Shown: piece by piece, positions 18,900-27,977 of the stretch
How positions within the stretch are numbered: the first letter of the stretch is position 1
How the letters are laid out: each line of letters starts with the position of its first letter
NCBI GenBank assembly: GCA_003452395.1
Contig: DMOI01000040.1
Span: 1 to 64,000, forward strand
Reading direction: 5' to 3'
Source: Clostridiales bacterium
GTDB lineage: Bacteria > Bacillota > Clostridia > Lachnospirales > UBA12420
Length of the DNA stretch: 64,000 nt
Translations under genes and position numbers: made by a program
The notes under the pieces: model-generated
Seen by the model: the letters and a program-made list of their open reading frames with translations, nothing else
What the model was told of the DNA's origin: nothing
Databases searched by the model: none

Positions 18900-18985
18900 T
18901 ATATTTAACAAGTGCTTATTAGGGGAATGACTTACTGAAGAGCCGTATGCCTTAACAGGTCACGTGCCTCTACCAAACTGGAGGA
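18900..18985 (+). mobile_element. Relic of a group II intron 3' end (domain V-like)
   Basis: Within a 323-base gene-free stretch (18762-19084), TGAAGAGCCGTATGCCTTAA at 18936-18955 matches the 5' arm of group II intron domain V, including the catalytic AGC and the short CCT-TAAC-AGG hairpin. The expected 3' arm (TACGGTTC) has decayed to GCCTCTAC at 18965-18972. No maturase gene is present upstream, so only the tail of an intron remains. Recognised by eye; a covariance-model search is needed. Confidence 0.4.
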
Positions 18986-19084
18986 GGAAGTTCAATAAAA
19001 GTGGCTAAAAAGCCTTTAAATATAAGTTTTTTTGAATTTGAAAATCGGCTATTATACATTATTTTTAAGGAGGTGATATTTATT

Positions 19085-19960
19085 ATGGTGTTGTCTAATT
19101 ATTTACCAGATAATGAAAAAGTTATTTATAAATGTGAAAAGAAACTATGGATTGTTATAGCATATATTTGTTTTTTGATTTTATTTTTAATAGTCTTTGG
19201 AATTGCGTCTAAAGAGATAGTAAGTTATTATACAGAAGGTAATGTTATTTTTGATATGGTAAGTGATTATTCTTTGATGCTGATTACGGCTATATTTATA
19301 GTGATATTAATTAGTGCAGGTGTCAGTTATATTTTTGATATATTTTTAATAACCAATAATTATATAGTTATAAGACGTGGTATACTGGGAGAAATATGTT
19401 TAATTAAAAGAAAACAAATAGTAGCGAAACGCGAAATAGTTATTACCGAAAAAGTAGCGAAATGTTATAAAGTTGAGTTTCTTTTAAAAAATGGTAAAAT
19501 AATAAATTCAGGTGACTTACACTGCAACTCTAGTACGTATTATGATTTAAATGGAAAACTTAATTATCCTAAGGTTGAAAATAAAAAAGATTTTTTAAAT
19601 TTCAAAATCAATTCAGATAATAATGTTTTAGTTAAGAAAAATTTAAATTTTTCTATAATAGGCTATGGTGTGTACTTGATTTTAATGATTTTCTCTTTAC
19701 TTCTTTTTAGTGGAATTAATGAGAAATACGGTGAGCAAAAAAAATTTGAATTGCATGGAATAAGTAACAAATACACGGGATACAATAAAGGTACTATATA
19801 TTATATTTCAATATTAGAAGATCAAAGTCAAAAAGAGTATAATATACATGTAAGTGGAGATATCTATGATTCTATTACACCTAATAAAAAAATTAAAGTT
19901 ACAGGGAAGACAGGCTGCTTAGGTATTGTATATGACTTGAAAATGGTAAATATAGATTAA
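19085..19960 (+). CDS. PH-like (bPH2/DUF304-type) membrane protein
   Basis: A 291-residue protein. ATG 19085 is chosen because a perfect AAGGAGGTGAT ribosome site lies 6 bases upstream; an upstream in-frame GTG at 19001 lacks one. It has two membrane helices near the N-terminus (about 19-40 and 62-86), then a segment LITNNYIVIRRGILGE, then LIKRKQIVAKREIVI, typical of bacterial PH-like domains in membrane proteins. A third helix lies near 195-216, followed by a C-terminal extracytoplasmic or cytoplasmic beta domain of about 75 residues. Function unknown. It sits between the membrane cyclase and its truncated copy, so it may have moved with that duplication. Confidence 0.6.
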   Translation: MVLSNYLPDNEKVIYKCEKKLWIVIAYICFLILFLIVFGIASKEIVSYYTEGNVIFDMVSDYSLMLITAIFIVILISAGVSYIFDIFLITNNYIVIRRGILGEICLIKRKQIVAKREIVITEKVAKCYKVEFLLKNGKIINSGDLHCNSSTYYDLNGKLNYPKVENKKDFLNFKINSDNNVLVKKNLNFSIIGYGVYLILMIFSLLLFSGINEKYGEQKKFELHGISNKYTGYNKGTIYYISILEDQSQKEYNIHVSGDIYDSITPNKKIKVTGKTGCLGIVYDLKMVNID

Positions 19961-20015
19961 AGAAGTTTTAGTAGTAAAAATACGATTAAACAAAAGAGAG
20001 TGTAAAATAAAGGTA

Positions 20016-20426
20016 ATGGTTATGGATGGATCAGTTGTATTTCAAAGGTTATCAAGAGACAATTTTATAAACATGGCTGTAGCAGCTAACATTGTTGTAA
20101 TTATGGTTTGTATGATGGTGATAGGGCAAATATATATCGGCAAAAAAATGCTAAAACAGATAACTAGTACATATGAAAAACTTGAGAAGACTCAGAAGGA
20201 GCTTATTATTGATGAGTTAACAGGTATATACGATTATAGGTATTTTGAGTACATAGTACAAGAAAAGATAAAAAATAAAGATAAGTTTGAACTTATTATG
20301 ATAGACATGGACAAGTTTAAAAATGTAAATGATACATTTGGTCATTTGGCTGGTAATAAAGTGCTACAAGATTTAACAAATTTTATTGAAGAATGCAAAA
20401 AGATAAGTTCAACAGGAAATAAATAA
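20016..20426 (+). pseudogene. Truncated duplicate of the membrane diguanylate cyclase
   Basis: Positions 20016-20386 align without gaps to 18096-18466 with 11 differences in 371 bases (about 97% identity, counted by eye). The copy starts inside the last membrane segments and runs to just before the GGDEF loop. It then jumps to ECKKISSTGNK, which looks like the normal C-terminal end of a GGDEF domain. So the copy has lost both its N-terminal sensor and the catalytic GGDEF core, probably by an internal deletion. A 136-residue polypeptide could be read from ATG 20016, but there is no good ribosome site. A short (AATA)n run follows the stop. Confidence 0.85.
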
Positions 20427-20456
20427 ATAAATAAATAAATATTTTAAAAATAATTC

Positions 20457-20486
20457 AAAAACGTATTGAAAATAATACGTTTTTTC
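20457..20486 (+). terminator. Rho-independent terminator
   Basis: ACGTATT (20461-20467) pairs with AATACGT (20474-20480), followed by six T. It lies between the GGDEF remnant and the methyltransferase operon. Confidence 0.65.
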
Positions 20487-20533
20487 TTTATAATATAAAT
20501 AACATATATATTTTAAAATAATGAGGGATTATC

Positions 20534-21334
20534 ATGGTAATAACGAGTTCAGAAAATATAATTGTGAAAGATGCAATGAAGCTTAAACAAAAAAAATATA
20601 GGGATGAGGAAAACAAATTTGTAATTGAAGGATTTAAAATGGTTTCAGAAATTCCGATAGACTGGGATGTATATAGAATTATTGTTTCTGAAAAGCTTCC
20701 AGAAGGGCAGAGACTTAAACTCGATCGATTTGAAAAAAGAATTCTTTTTACAGTGTCAGAAAGTATATTTAAAAGGCTATCTGATACTGAAGAGCCCCAA
20801 GGAGTCATGGCTATATGCTATAAAAGAGATTATTTTTTGAATAGGGTGTTAGGAAAAGAAAAATTAAATATATTTATATTAGAAGAAATACAAGATCCGG
20901 GTAATCTAGGTACAATAATAAGAACTGCAGATGCTACAAAGGTTGATGCTATTTTAGTCTCAAAAAAATCAGCAGATTTGTATAATCCAAAAACCATTAG
21001 GTCAACGATGGCATCAATATTTCACATACCCATTTTTACGGATATTGATATTAAAGAAATGTATGAAATTCTTAAAAGTAAAAAAATAAAAATATTGGCA
21101 ACTCATCTAAACACCGATAAAAATATATACAATATTAAGTTAAATGAAAGTATATGCGTTGTTATTGGCAATGAGTCAAGAGGAATATCAGATACTGCAT
21201 TTAAGGGTGCTGATTTGTTGTTTAAAATACCTATGATAGGACAAGCAGAATCACTCAATGCAAGTATAGCTGCAAGTGTTACAATGTATGAAATATTACG
21301 ACAAAGAATGTATTGTAGGCAGGAGAAAATATGA
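20534..21334 (+). CDS. TrmH/SpoU-family RNA 2'-O-methyltransferase
   Basis: A 266-residue SPOUT-class enzyme that methylates a ribose 2'-hydroxyl in rRNA or tRNA using S-adenosylmethionine. Visible motifs: DPGNLGTIIRTADA (motif 1, about residue 120), IGNESRGIS (motif 2, about 211) and LNASIAASVTMYEI (motif 3, about 239). An N-terminal substrate-binding domain (residues 1-100, KDAMKLKQKKYRDEENKFVIEG) matches the RlmB/TsnR-like subgroup. The exact target nucleotide is not determined. Its last 4 bases overlap the start of the next methyltransferase gene, so the two are translationally coupled. Confidence 0.9.
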   Translation: MVITSSENIIVKDAMKLKQKKYRDEENKFVIEGFKMVSEIPIDWDVYRIIVSEKLPEGQRLKLDRFEKRILFTVSESIFKRLSDTEEPQGVMAICYKRDYFLNRVLGKEKLNIFILEEIQDPGNLGTIIRTADATKVDAILVSKKSADLYNPKTIRSTMASIFHIPIFTDIDIKEMYEILKSKKIKILATHLNTDKNIYNIKLNESICVVIGNESRGISDTAFKGADLLFKIPMIGQAESLNASIAASVTMYEILRQRMYCRQEKI

Positions 21335-22683
21335 AAAAAGAAATCTATATTGAAGGTAAAATTGAGGATGTAAAGTTTCCAAATAAGTCAATCCTAGAGC
21401 ATGAAGGGAAAAAAGTTGTGGTAAAAGGTGGACTTATAGGGCAAACTGTGAGAGTTAGAGCAATAAGTAAAAGGGGCAGATTACAGGGGAAAATAGTTGA
21501 GGTTTTAGAGAAATCTCCGTATGAAAAGAAGGCATTATGCATGCATTTTGATACTTGTGGAGGGTGCACATATCAAAATTTAAGATATAGAGAGCAACTA
21601 AAGCTAAAACAAGATCAAGTAAAGAGTATATTAGATGAAGTTATAGATTATAAATATAAATTTTGTTCAATAGAGCCTAGTCCTACTGAATACGGATATA
21701 GAAATAAAATGGAGTTTTCTTTTGGTGATGAATATAAAGGGGGAGAGTTAACTCTAGGACTACACAAGAGTGCCTCTATGTATGATGTAATAACTACATC
21801 GAATTGCCAAATAGTAGATAAAGATTATAGGAAAATTCTTTGTGTTGTACTGCACTTTTTTAAAAAGCTTAACATTGATTATTATAACAGAAAGACACAT
21901 ATTGGTGGTTTGAGACATCTTATAATAAGAAAAGCTTCAAAAACAAATGAAATTATGGTAAATATAGTTACAAGTTCACAAATAGATGTTGATTTTAATC
22001 ATTTTGCACACAAACTTTTAAATATAAAACTAGATGGAGCTATAGAAAGTGTGATACATACTATTAATGATTCAATTTCTGATGTTGTTAAACCTGAAAA
22101 AATTGAAGTTTTATATGGAAGGGATTATATTGTCGAAGATATTTTAGGACTTAAATTTAAGATATCGCCATTTTCATTTTTTCAAACTAATTCTCTTGCG
22201 GCAGAGAAATTATATTCTATTATAAAAGGATTTGTGGGATTTACAAACAATAAAGTAATATTTGATCTTTATTCTGGTACAGGAACTATTGCTCAAATAA
22301 TTGCTGTTGTTGCAAAAAAAGTATATGGTATTGAACTCATCGAAGAAGCAGTAGAAGCTGCACGTGAAAATGCTAAAATTAATGGACTGAAAAATTGTGA
22401 ATTTATAGCAGGTGATTTGCTAGAAAAAATAGAAGAACTAAAGGATGAACCGCACGTAATAGTTATAGATCCACCAAGAGCTGGAATACATCCTAAGGCA
22501 CTAGAAAAGATTATTAATTTTGATGCCGAGCATATAATATATGTTTCTTGTAATCCTATAACACTTGCAAATGATTTAAAGATATTGCAGGAAAATGGAT
22601 ATGATGTAGAAAAGGTTCAATGCGTGGATATGTTTCCGCACACACCTCATGTGGAGACTGTTGTGAAACTATCAGCGAATTGA
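21331..22683 (+). CDS. 23S rRNA (uracil-5) methyltransferase, RumA/RlmCD type
   Basis: A 450-residue enzyme that methylates carbon 5 of a uridine in 23S rRNA. The N-terminus is a TRAM RNA-binding domain (about 1-60). Next come the iron-sulphur cysteines Cys70, Cys76 and Cys79 (CMHFDTCGGC) with a fourth near 157 (TSNCQIV). The Rossmann methyltransferase domain has the SAM motif DLYSGTGTIA near 313, IDPPRAG near 382 and the catalytic-cysteine motif YVSCNPITLA near 407. The C-terminal Glu motif (HVETVV) is intact. The ATG overlaps the stop of the preceding methyltransferase by 4 bases. Confidence 0.93.
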   Translation: MKKEIYIEGKIEDVKFPNKSILEHEGKKVVVKGGLIGQTVRVRAISKRGRLQGKIVEVLEKSPYEKKALCMHFDTCGGCTYQNLRYREQLKLKQDQVKSILDEVIDYKYKFCSIEPSPTEYGYRNKMEFSFGDEYKGGELTLGLHKSASMYDVITTSNCQIVDKDYRKILCVVLHFFKKLNIDYYNRKTHIGGLRHLIIRKASKTNEIMVNIVTSSQIDVDFNHFAHKLLNIKLDGAIESVIHTINDSISDVVKPEKIEVLYGRDYIVEDILGLKFKISPFSFFQTNSLAAEKLYSIIKGFVGFTNNKVIFDLYSGTGTIAQIIAVVAKKVYGIELIEEAVEAARENAKINGLKNCEFIAGDLLEKIEELKDEPHVIVIDPPRAGIHPKALEKIINFDAEHIIYVSCNPITLANDLKILQENGYDVEKVQCVDMFPHTPHVETVVKLSAN

Positions 22684-22828
22684 AATTAATGTAAAAACAC
22701 ATAAAAGAAGTAAGTCAGTAAGATTCAAAAGTTATATATTTAATGTAACTAATAAGGAGTTGCTTAGCTACATACCAAGTGGGTGAAAATAACTTTTACA
22801 ATTCTAATTTATTTAAGGGGGTGATATT

Positions 22829-22921
22829 ATGTCAAAAGGAGATAAACCATCGGCACCAAAACCACAAGTGAAGAAGCCAAAACAAGATAAACCCAAAAAA
22901 GATAAGAAAAATTATAATTAA
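22829..22921 (+). CDS. Lys/Pro-rich 30-residue peptide
   Basis: A short gene with a very strong ribosome site (AAGGGGGTGAT) 5 bases before ATG 22829 and its own terminator 10 bases after TAA 22919-22921. The product begins MSKGDKPSAPKPQ and consists mainly of lysine and proline, so it is highly basic and probably unstructured. Small basic proteins of this kind occur near or in spores of Bacillota and as RNA- or DNA-binding peptides, but no family can be assigned. The combination of strong initiation signals and a dedicated terminator argues for a real gene. Confidence 0.6.
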   Translation: MSKGDKPSAPKPQVKKPKQDKPKKDKKNYN

Positions 22922-22931
22922 CGATAAGTAC

Positions 22932-22970
22932 AAAAGTTTTATCTAGATAAATTATAGATAAAACTTTTTT
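22932..22970 (+). terminator. Rho-independent terminator
   Basis: AAAAGTTTTATCTA (22932-22945) pairs with TAGATAAAACTTTT (22955-22968), followed by a T run. It ends the small basic peptide gene before the Ehr-type operon. Confidence 0.8.
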
Positions 22971-23002
22971 GTTATATTTAAAAACTTTTTTATCGAAATA
23001 TA

Positions 23003-23031
23003 TTGATTTTTTATTTATTTAGGTATATACT
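23003..23031 (+). promoter_or_regulatory. Predicted promoter of the Ehr-type operon
   Basis: TTGATT (23003-23008) and TATACT (23026-23031) are 17 bases apart, 80 bases before the first gene. It is the only promoter-like sequence between the upstream terminator and the operon. Confidence 0.5.
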
Positions 23032-23110
23032 ATTCGAGTATGTAATTTCCATAATAGTATTTATTATACATAATCTTAAATTATAAAATTCCAAAAGAGG
23101 AGATTTTTTT

Positions 23111-24904
23111 ATGCTTGAATCATTTTATAATATAATGATGACCGATTGGTTGTCTATTTTCTTTGTTGCGCTAATTATTTTGATTAGTATTCCAATTTGT
23201 CTATTTTCTATAGGATATGTTAAAGAATATAGACAAAACTACTCGATAAAATATATTTATAGTATGATGACGTTTTTTATATTGTCAATGATCGGAGTCG
23301 TTTTCTCAAATAATAGTATAGTGTTTATGATATTTTGGGAGATTATGTCGATGACCTCGTTTTTTCTTGTTATTTATGAATACAAAAATAAAGAAAATTT
23401 GAGTTCGGGGATTATGTACTTTGTGATGACTCATATAAGCGGACTGGTGCTAATGATAATGTTTGCACTCATCTATAAATATACTAACAGTTTTGATTTT
23501 AAAGAAATAATGGAATATTCTAACAAGTTTACTCTTACTCAAAAAACTATAATATTTATACTGGCTATAATAGGCTTTGGTGCAAAGGCTGGACTCATGC
23601 CACTTCATGCATGGCTTCCGAAGGCTCACCCGTCAGCACCTTCAAATGTGTCAGCACTTATGTCGGGTGTTATGCTTAAGGTTGCTGTATATGGATTTAT
23701 ACGTACTGCTTTTATGTTTTTAGGAGATGTACCGTATAGCTATGGTATCTCCCTAATGATAATTGGAACATTGACAGCTATTATATCCATCTTGAACGCA
23801 TCTGCCCAGCGTAATATGAAGAAGCTTTTAGCATATTCAAGCGCGGAAAATATAGGACTTATCTTTTCAGTTCTTGGACTTGCAATTATTTTCAAGAGCT
23901 ATGGGTTGAATACTTTGGCAGTATTAGCTCTAACTGCAGGGTTGTTTCATGCAGTAAATCATGGCATTTTTAAGAGTCTTTTATTTACGGCTGCGGGTAG
24001 CGTTTTATATTCGACAGGAACTAAAAATATGAATGAACTTGGAGGACTTTATAAAAAAATGAAATTTGCTACTTTTTGTGCATTTGTAGGAACTGCTGCA
24101 ATTTCTGCTATACCTCCACTTAATGGATTCGCAAGTGAAGTAGCTATTTTTATGAGTTTTATACAAGTAGCAGGTAAGATAGATAGTATTTGGATGATAG
24201 TTATTATTTTATGCGGAAGTATTTTAGCATTGACTAGTGGGGCTGTAATGTATGTTTCAGTAAAAAGTTTTGGAATTACATATCTGGGGGAGCCAAGAAG
24301 TATAAAAGCACAAAACATACATAAGGTACCGATTTCTATGAATATTGGAATGGGATTGTTATCGGTATATGCAATTTTATTTGGGGTCCTTTCGAAATTT
24401 ATATTTGAATATATAATAAAAATTTCACAAGATATTATAAATGTAGGGAACATTAGACTTGATGAAAATACACTTCAAAACTTTGTTGGTTTTGATATAG
24501 TAGTAATGGCTAGCATAATTATCTCGGTGACTGTAGTGTTTTTACTAGTAAATTACATAACTCGCAAGAATAAAACATTTAAAGTATATGATACGTGGGG
24601 ATGTGGATTTAATGAAGCAAAACCATATATGCAATATAGTGGGAGCGGATTTACTCAGCCACTAAGTAAAATAGCGACAAGTATTATAGGCTACAAAAAA
24701 ACAGTATTAAAAGAAGAAACAATCTTTTTTAGACAACATACCACTGACATGATTGAAAAATATTTATATAATCCAATTATTAGTTTGGTAGATTATCTTG
24801 CTATAAAGATTACAAAAATACATTACGGACAAATTCAGGTATATATTGCCTATATAATTATGTCATTAATTATTGCGGTAGTATGCGTAGTTAAGTTTAT
24901 CTAG
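23111..24904 (+). CDS. Ehr-type complex antiporter-like subunit (HyfB/NuoL-like)
   Basis: A 597-residue polytopic membrane protein of the NuoL/M/N and Mrp antiporter family, closest in layout to HyfB of hydrogenase-4. The proton-channel signature is intact: GFGAKAGLMPLHAWLPKAHP (about 156-175) with lysine and histidines, then SALMSGVMLK and AYSSAENIGLIF. Around 14 membrane helices are apparent. The C-terminal soluble motif YDTWGCGF followed by YSGSGFTQPL is typical of HyfB. It is expected to move H+ or Na+ across the membrane. It is the first of six genes in one direction (23111-30262) with short gaps. ATG follows AGAGGAG. Confidence 0.88.
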   Translation: MLESFYNIMMTDWLSIFFVALIILISIPICLFSIGYVKEYRQNYSIKYIYSMMTFFILSMIGVVFSNNSIVFMIFWEIMSMTSFFLVIYEYKNKENLSSGIMYFVMTHISGLVLMIMFALIYKYTNSFDFKEIMEYSNKFTLTQKTIIFILAIIGFGAKAGLMPLHAWLPKAHPSAPSNVSALMSGVMLKVAVYGFIRTAFMFLGDVPYSYGISLMIIGTLTAIISILNASAQRNMKKLLAYSSAENIGLIFSVLGLAIIFKSYGLNTLAVLALTAGLFHAVNHGIFKSLLFTAAGSVLYSTGTKNMNELGGLYKKMKFATFCAFVGTAAISAIPPLNGFASEVAIFMSFIQVAGKIDSIWMIVIILCGSILALTSGAVMYVSVKSFGITYLGEPRSIKAQNIHKVPISMNIGMGLLSVYAILFGVLSKFIFEYIIKISQDIINVGNIRLDENTLQNFVGFDIVVMASIIISVTVVFLLVNYITRKNKTFKVYDTWGCGFNEAKPYMQYSGSGFTQPLSKIATSIIGYKKTVLKEETIFFRQHTTDMIEKYLYNPIISLVDYLAIKITKIHYGQIQVYIAYIIMSLIIAVVCVVKFI

Positions 24905-24917
24905 GAGGTCAACAAAC

Positions 24918-25847
24918 ATGCTTATATATATTGTTTATATTTTACAACCTTTACTAATTTTACTTTTAGCACCTCTGTTTATGGGTATTTTAGGTAAAGT
25001 CAAAGCTTGTTTTAGAGGATATACGGGACCATCAGTATTTCAAGTGTACTATGATATAGCCAAACTAATGAAAAAAGACGAAGTAATTTCCAAAAGTAGT
25101 TCTTTTGTAACAACAATAGGACCCTTGTTTACGCTCGTTGCGGCAGTGTCATGCACATTCATTATTCCTGTATTCTATACATCTTTAGCATTTAGTTTTG
25201 GAAATATATTTGTTATAATTTTTACATTAGGTATCATAAAGTTTATTACTTCTTTAATAGGTTTAGACTCGGCAAGCACATTTGGAGGAATGGGATCAAG
25301 TAGGGAGCTTTTTATTTCGATGCTTGCTGAACCAATAATGTTTGTTGTGATTACATTTTTGTTCATTGAGACTAAGTCATTTAATATATTTACGATAGCT
25401 TATGCAAACAGCACACAGCTGTCATTTGGGCCAGGTCATGTACTTGCTGCACTAGCATTTTTTATATTGCTTTTAGCAGAAAATGCAAGGATGCCGGTAG
25501 ATAATCCAGAGACTCATTTGGAACTTACGATGGTCCACGAAGCAATGATATTAGACTTATCTGGGAAAAGGTTGGCGTATATTGAGTTAGCTTCAGCGAT
25601 AAAATTTGTATTATTTTTAACAATTCTTATTAATGGATTTTTGCCTTATGGAATAGCTACGGGACTTAATTTATTAACAATGGGTACGGCAATAATTTTG
25701 TTTATCATTAAACTAATCGGATGTCTTATTGTGATAGCTGTTATAGAGACGACAATGGCGAAGTTTAGATTATTCAGAGTGCCAGAACTCTTGACATTCG
25801 CATTTGCTCTAGGAATTGTCTCGATAATAATAAATCACTACGCGTAA
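24918..25847 (+). CDS. Ehr-type complex membrane subunit (HyfC/HycD, NuoH-like)
   Basis: A 309-residue membrane protein with about eight helices, homologous to NuoH of complex I and HycD/HyfC of hydrogenases 3 and 4. Conserved features include the loop GYTGPSVFQVYYDIAKLMKK (about 35-54) and ARMPVDNPETHLELTMVHEA (about 192-211), whose acidic residues line the quinone-like or coupling channel. It forms the connection between the peripheral electron-transfer arm and the antiporter subunits. It starts 13 bases after the HyfB-like gene with AGGAGG ahead. Confidence 0.9.
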   Translation: MLIYIVYILQPLLILLLAPLFMGILGKVKACFRGYTGPSVFQVYYDIAKLMKKDEVISKSSSFVTTIGPLFTLVAAVSCTFIIPVFYTSLAFSFGNIFVIIFTLGIIKFITSLIGLDSASTFGGMGSSRELFISMLAEPIMFVVITFLFIETKSFNIFTIAYANSTQLSFGPGHVLAALAFFILLLAENARMPVDNPETHLELTMVHEAMILDLSGKRLAYIELASAIKFVLFLTILINGFLPYGIATGLNLLTMGTAIILFIIKLIGCLIVIAVIETTMAKFRLFRVPELLTFAFALGIVSIIINHYA

Positions 25848-25861
25848 GGAGGGGAGCATTT

Positions 25862-26473
25862 ATGTTAGAAACAATTCTGGAAGTTTTATTGATAGTGACG
25901 ATTTTAATGACGGGATTTAGAAGGATAAAATTGTTCATTTATGCCTTTGCGGTACAGTCACTATGTATTGCATTAATTTGTTTTTATTTAGCATACACAA
26001 CTGGGGAAAACAGTTTATATAGTGTAGGCGTAATGACAATATTCATGAAAGTAATTTTAACAAGTGGACTGATTAAAAGGGTATCAAAAAGTTTAAAAGA
26101 AAATAGAGAAAAAGAATTTATAATAGGCGGGCTATTGTCATATGTGTTATGCATAGCTGGAATTATTATTACATACGGCCTTTTAGCGGATTTCGGACCG
26201 CCTTTCCTAAAAGTAGGAGTTGTACTCATGATAGTTGGCTCGATTCTTCTAGTAGGACGAAAAGAAGCCATTACGCAAATGATTGGTTTTTTAACTATAG
26301 AAAATGGGATTGTACTCCTAGAAATTTATATGGTTAAAATGTCACTGATTATTGAGGCAGGATTAATGCTCGAGGTTGTAATACTTGCAATCATAATGGG
26401 TACTATGATTTTTAATATAAATAGAGAATTTGATACCATTAATACTGATACATTCTCAAATACTAAGCGATAG
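25862..26473 (+). CDS. Ehr-type complex small membrane subunit (HyfE-like, NuoK-related)
   Basis: A 203-residue protein with six or so membrane helices matching HyfE, which contains a NuoK-like portion: IENGIVLLEIYMVKMSLIIE (about 143-162) carries the conserved glutamates. It is expected to contribute to ion translocation in the membrane arm. Gap to the upstream gene is 14 bases with AAGGAGGGG as ribosome site, and the next gene starts 11 bases after its stop, so translation is tightly linked. Confidence 0.85.
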   Translation: MLETILEVLLIVTILMTGFRRIKLFIYAFAVQSLCIALICFYLAYTTGENSLYSVGVMTIFMKVILTSGLIKRVSKSLKENREKEFIIGGLLSYVLCIAGIIITYGLLADFGPPFLKVGVVLMIVGSILLVGRKEAITQMIGFLTIENGIVLLEIYMVKMSLIIEAGLMLEVVILAIIMGTMIFNINREFDTINTDTFSNTKR

Positions 26474-26484
26474 CAGGTGAAGAA

Positions 26485-27945
26485 ATGATTATTAACATGA
26501 TATTTGTATTATTTATAGGTATGATTCTAATATCTAGTTTACTTAAAAACATTAAAGTTATTTCAATTATAAATATAGTTGGTACAATGCTAATTGGAGG
26601 CTGTTTTATTAGTGTTGTGGATAGCGTTTATAAATATGAACACATAAGTTTCTTAAATAATTTTTTATATATTGATAGCTTAAATGTGATTCAGATATTT
26701 ATTATTATGAGCATAAGTATAATCTCTTTGCTATACGCACACAAGTATATAGCTCATGAGACGAAAGAGCATATAATTACTATAGGTAAGGCCAAAACAT
26801 TTTATATACTATTTGATTTGTTCGTGATGTCAATGATTATTGTTGCAATAAGTAACAATATTGTTGCAATGTGGATGGGACTTGAGGCTACTACAATCTC
26901 AACAGCATTTCTGATTGGTTTTAGTAAAAACAAGCTTTCTATTGAAGCGGCATGGAAATATATAATTATATGTTCATTAGGTATAGGTATAGGGCTTATA
27001 GGAATTATTCTGTTTATATATTCAGCAGGTGTCACAGAGGCTTCGGAAATAGCAAACTGGACATATCTTGTAAGCAAAGCAGGGATTTTAGATAAAGATA
27101 TTGCAAAAATAGCTTTTGTATTTATTTTTATAGGAATAGGGACGAAAGCAGGAATTGCACCTATGCATACATGGCTGCCTATTAGTCACAGTGAAGCACC
27201 ATCTCCGATTAGTGCACTGATGTCAGGAGCTCTATTAAACCTTGCACTATATGTTATAGTGAGGTTCTATATAATTATAAAACTAGTAAGCGGACTTGAA
27301 AATCTAAAATACTTGTTTATTATATTTGGATGCATATCTCTTATAGTTTCTTCGTTTAGCATATTGAGGCAAACTAATTATAAACGTCTTCTTGCATTTT
27401 CATCGATAGAAAACATAGGAATAATGACATTAGGTTTTGGATTTGGAGGGTATATTGCGATATTTGGTTCGTTATTACATGGAGTAATACATGCATTCGG
27501 GAAAGCGTTACTTTTTCTTGTCTCGGGGAATATTCTCAGTGTCTATAAAACAAAACGAATGGATGTAGTCCAAAATTTAATAAAAACTATGCCAATTAAT
27601 TCAGTATTTCTAATATTAGGAATGCTAATCATTGTGGGAGCTCCACCGTTTGCTTCATTCTTAAGTGAATATAAAATAATGATTGGTGGTATACATAATG
27701 ATTACCTCATTTACGCTATCATTTATGCTGTGTGTTTACTATTAGTTTTTATCGGTTTTTTAAAGTCTTTTATAAAAATGATATTTGAACAAGATAACAG
27801 TAAAATATATACAAAGTCAGATATGGACAAAGAAAATATTCTTCCAATCGTTATAGCCTTTGTGCTTGTAGTGCTTACAAGCGTTTTCTTTGGAGGTTAT
27901 TTGACTGAGATACTTGACAGAGCAACATTAATAATTGAAAGTTGA
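26485..27945 (+). CDS. Ehr-type complex second antiporter-like subunit (HyfF-like)
   Basis: A 486-residue polytopic protein of the NuoM/N type, with the channel signature GIGTKAGIAPMHTWLPISHS (about 217-236), SALMSGALLN and AFSSIENIGIM. It corresponds to HyfF of hydrogenase-4. With the HyfB-like protein, the complex has two antiporter-like subunits, which suggests translocation of more than one ion per turnover (inference). Its stop codon (27943-27945) lies inside a short GTTGAAAATTGAAA repeat, so the last residues were probably reset by that repeat. A 32-base gap precedes the large-subunit gene. Confidence 0.88.
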   Translation: MIINMIFVLFIGMILISSLLKNIKVISIINIVGTMLIGGCFISVVDSVYKYEHISFLNNFLYIDSLNVIQIFIIMSISIISLLYAHKYIAHETKEHIITIGKAKTFYILFDLFVMSMIIVAISNNIVAMWMGLEATTISTAFLIGFSKNKLSIEAAWKYIIICSLGIGIGLIGIILFIYSAGVTEASEIANWTYLVSKAGILDKDIAKIAFVFIFIGIGTKAGIAPMHTWLPISHSEAPSPISALMSGALLNLALYVIVRFYIIIKLVSGLENLKYLFIIFGCISLIVSSFSILRQTNYKRLLAFSSIENIGIMTLGFGFGGYIAIFGSLLHGVIHAFGKALLFLVSGNILSVYKTKRMDVVQNLIKTMPINSVFLILGMLIIVGAPPFASFLSEYKIMIGGIHNDYLIYAIIYAVCLLLVFIGFLKSFIKMIFEQDNSKIYTKSDMDKENILPIVIAFVLVVLTSVFFGGYLTEILDRATLIIES

Positions 27946-27958
27946 AAATTGAAAATTA
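27933..27958. repeat. Dispersed TTGAAA-rich repeat (type B)
   Basis: AATTGAAAGTTGAAAATTGA and the following bases. Related runs occur at 30453-30527 and 47755-47790. The TGA stop of the HyfF-like gene lies inside it. Confidence 0.55.
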
Positions 27959-27977
27959 ATGGGTAGGATGTGGGAAA

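Noticed and set aside
18886..18999. c-di-GMP riboswitch near the GGDEF genes
   Set aside because: None of the conserved GEMM-I or c-di-GMP-II motifs could be found; the sequence fits a group II intron tail better.
20415..20440. (AATA)n run as a phase-variation tract
   Set aside because: It lies around the stop of a dead gene fragment, not in a coding region or promoter with a function to switch.
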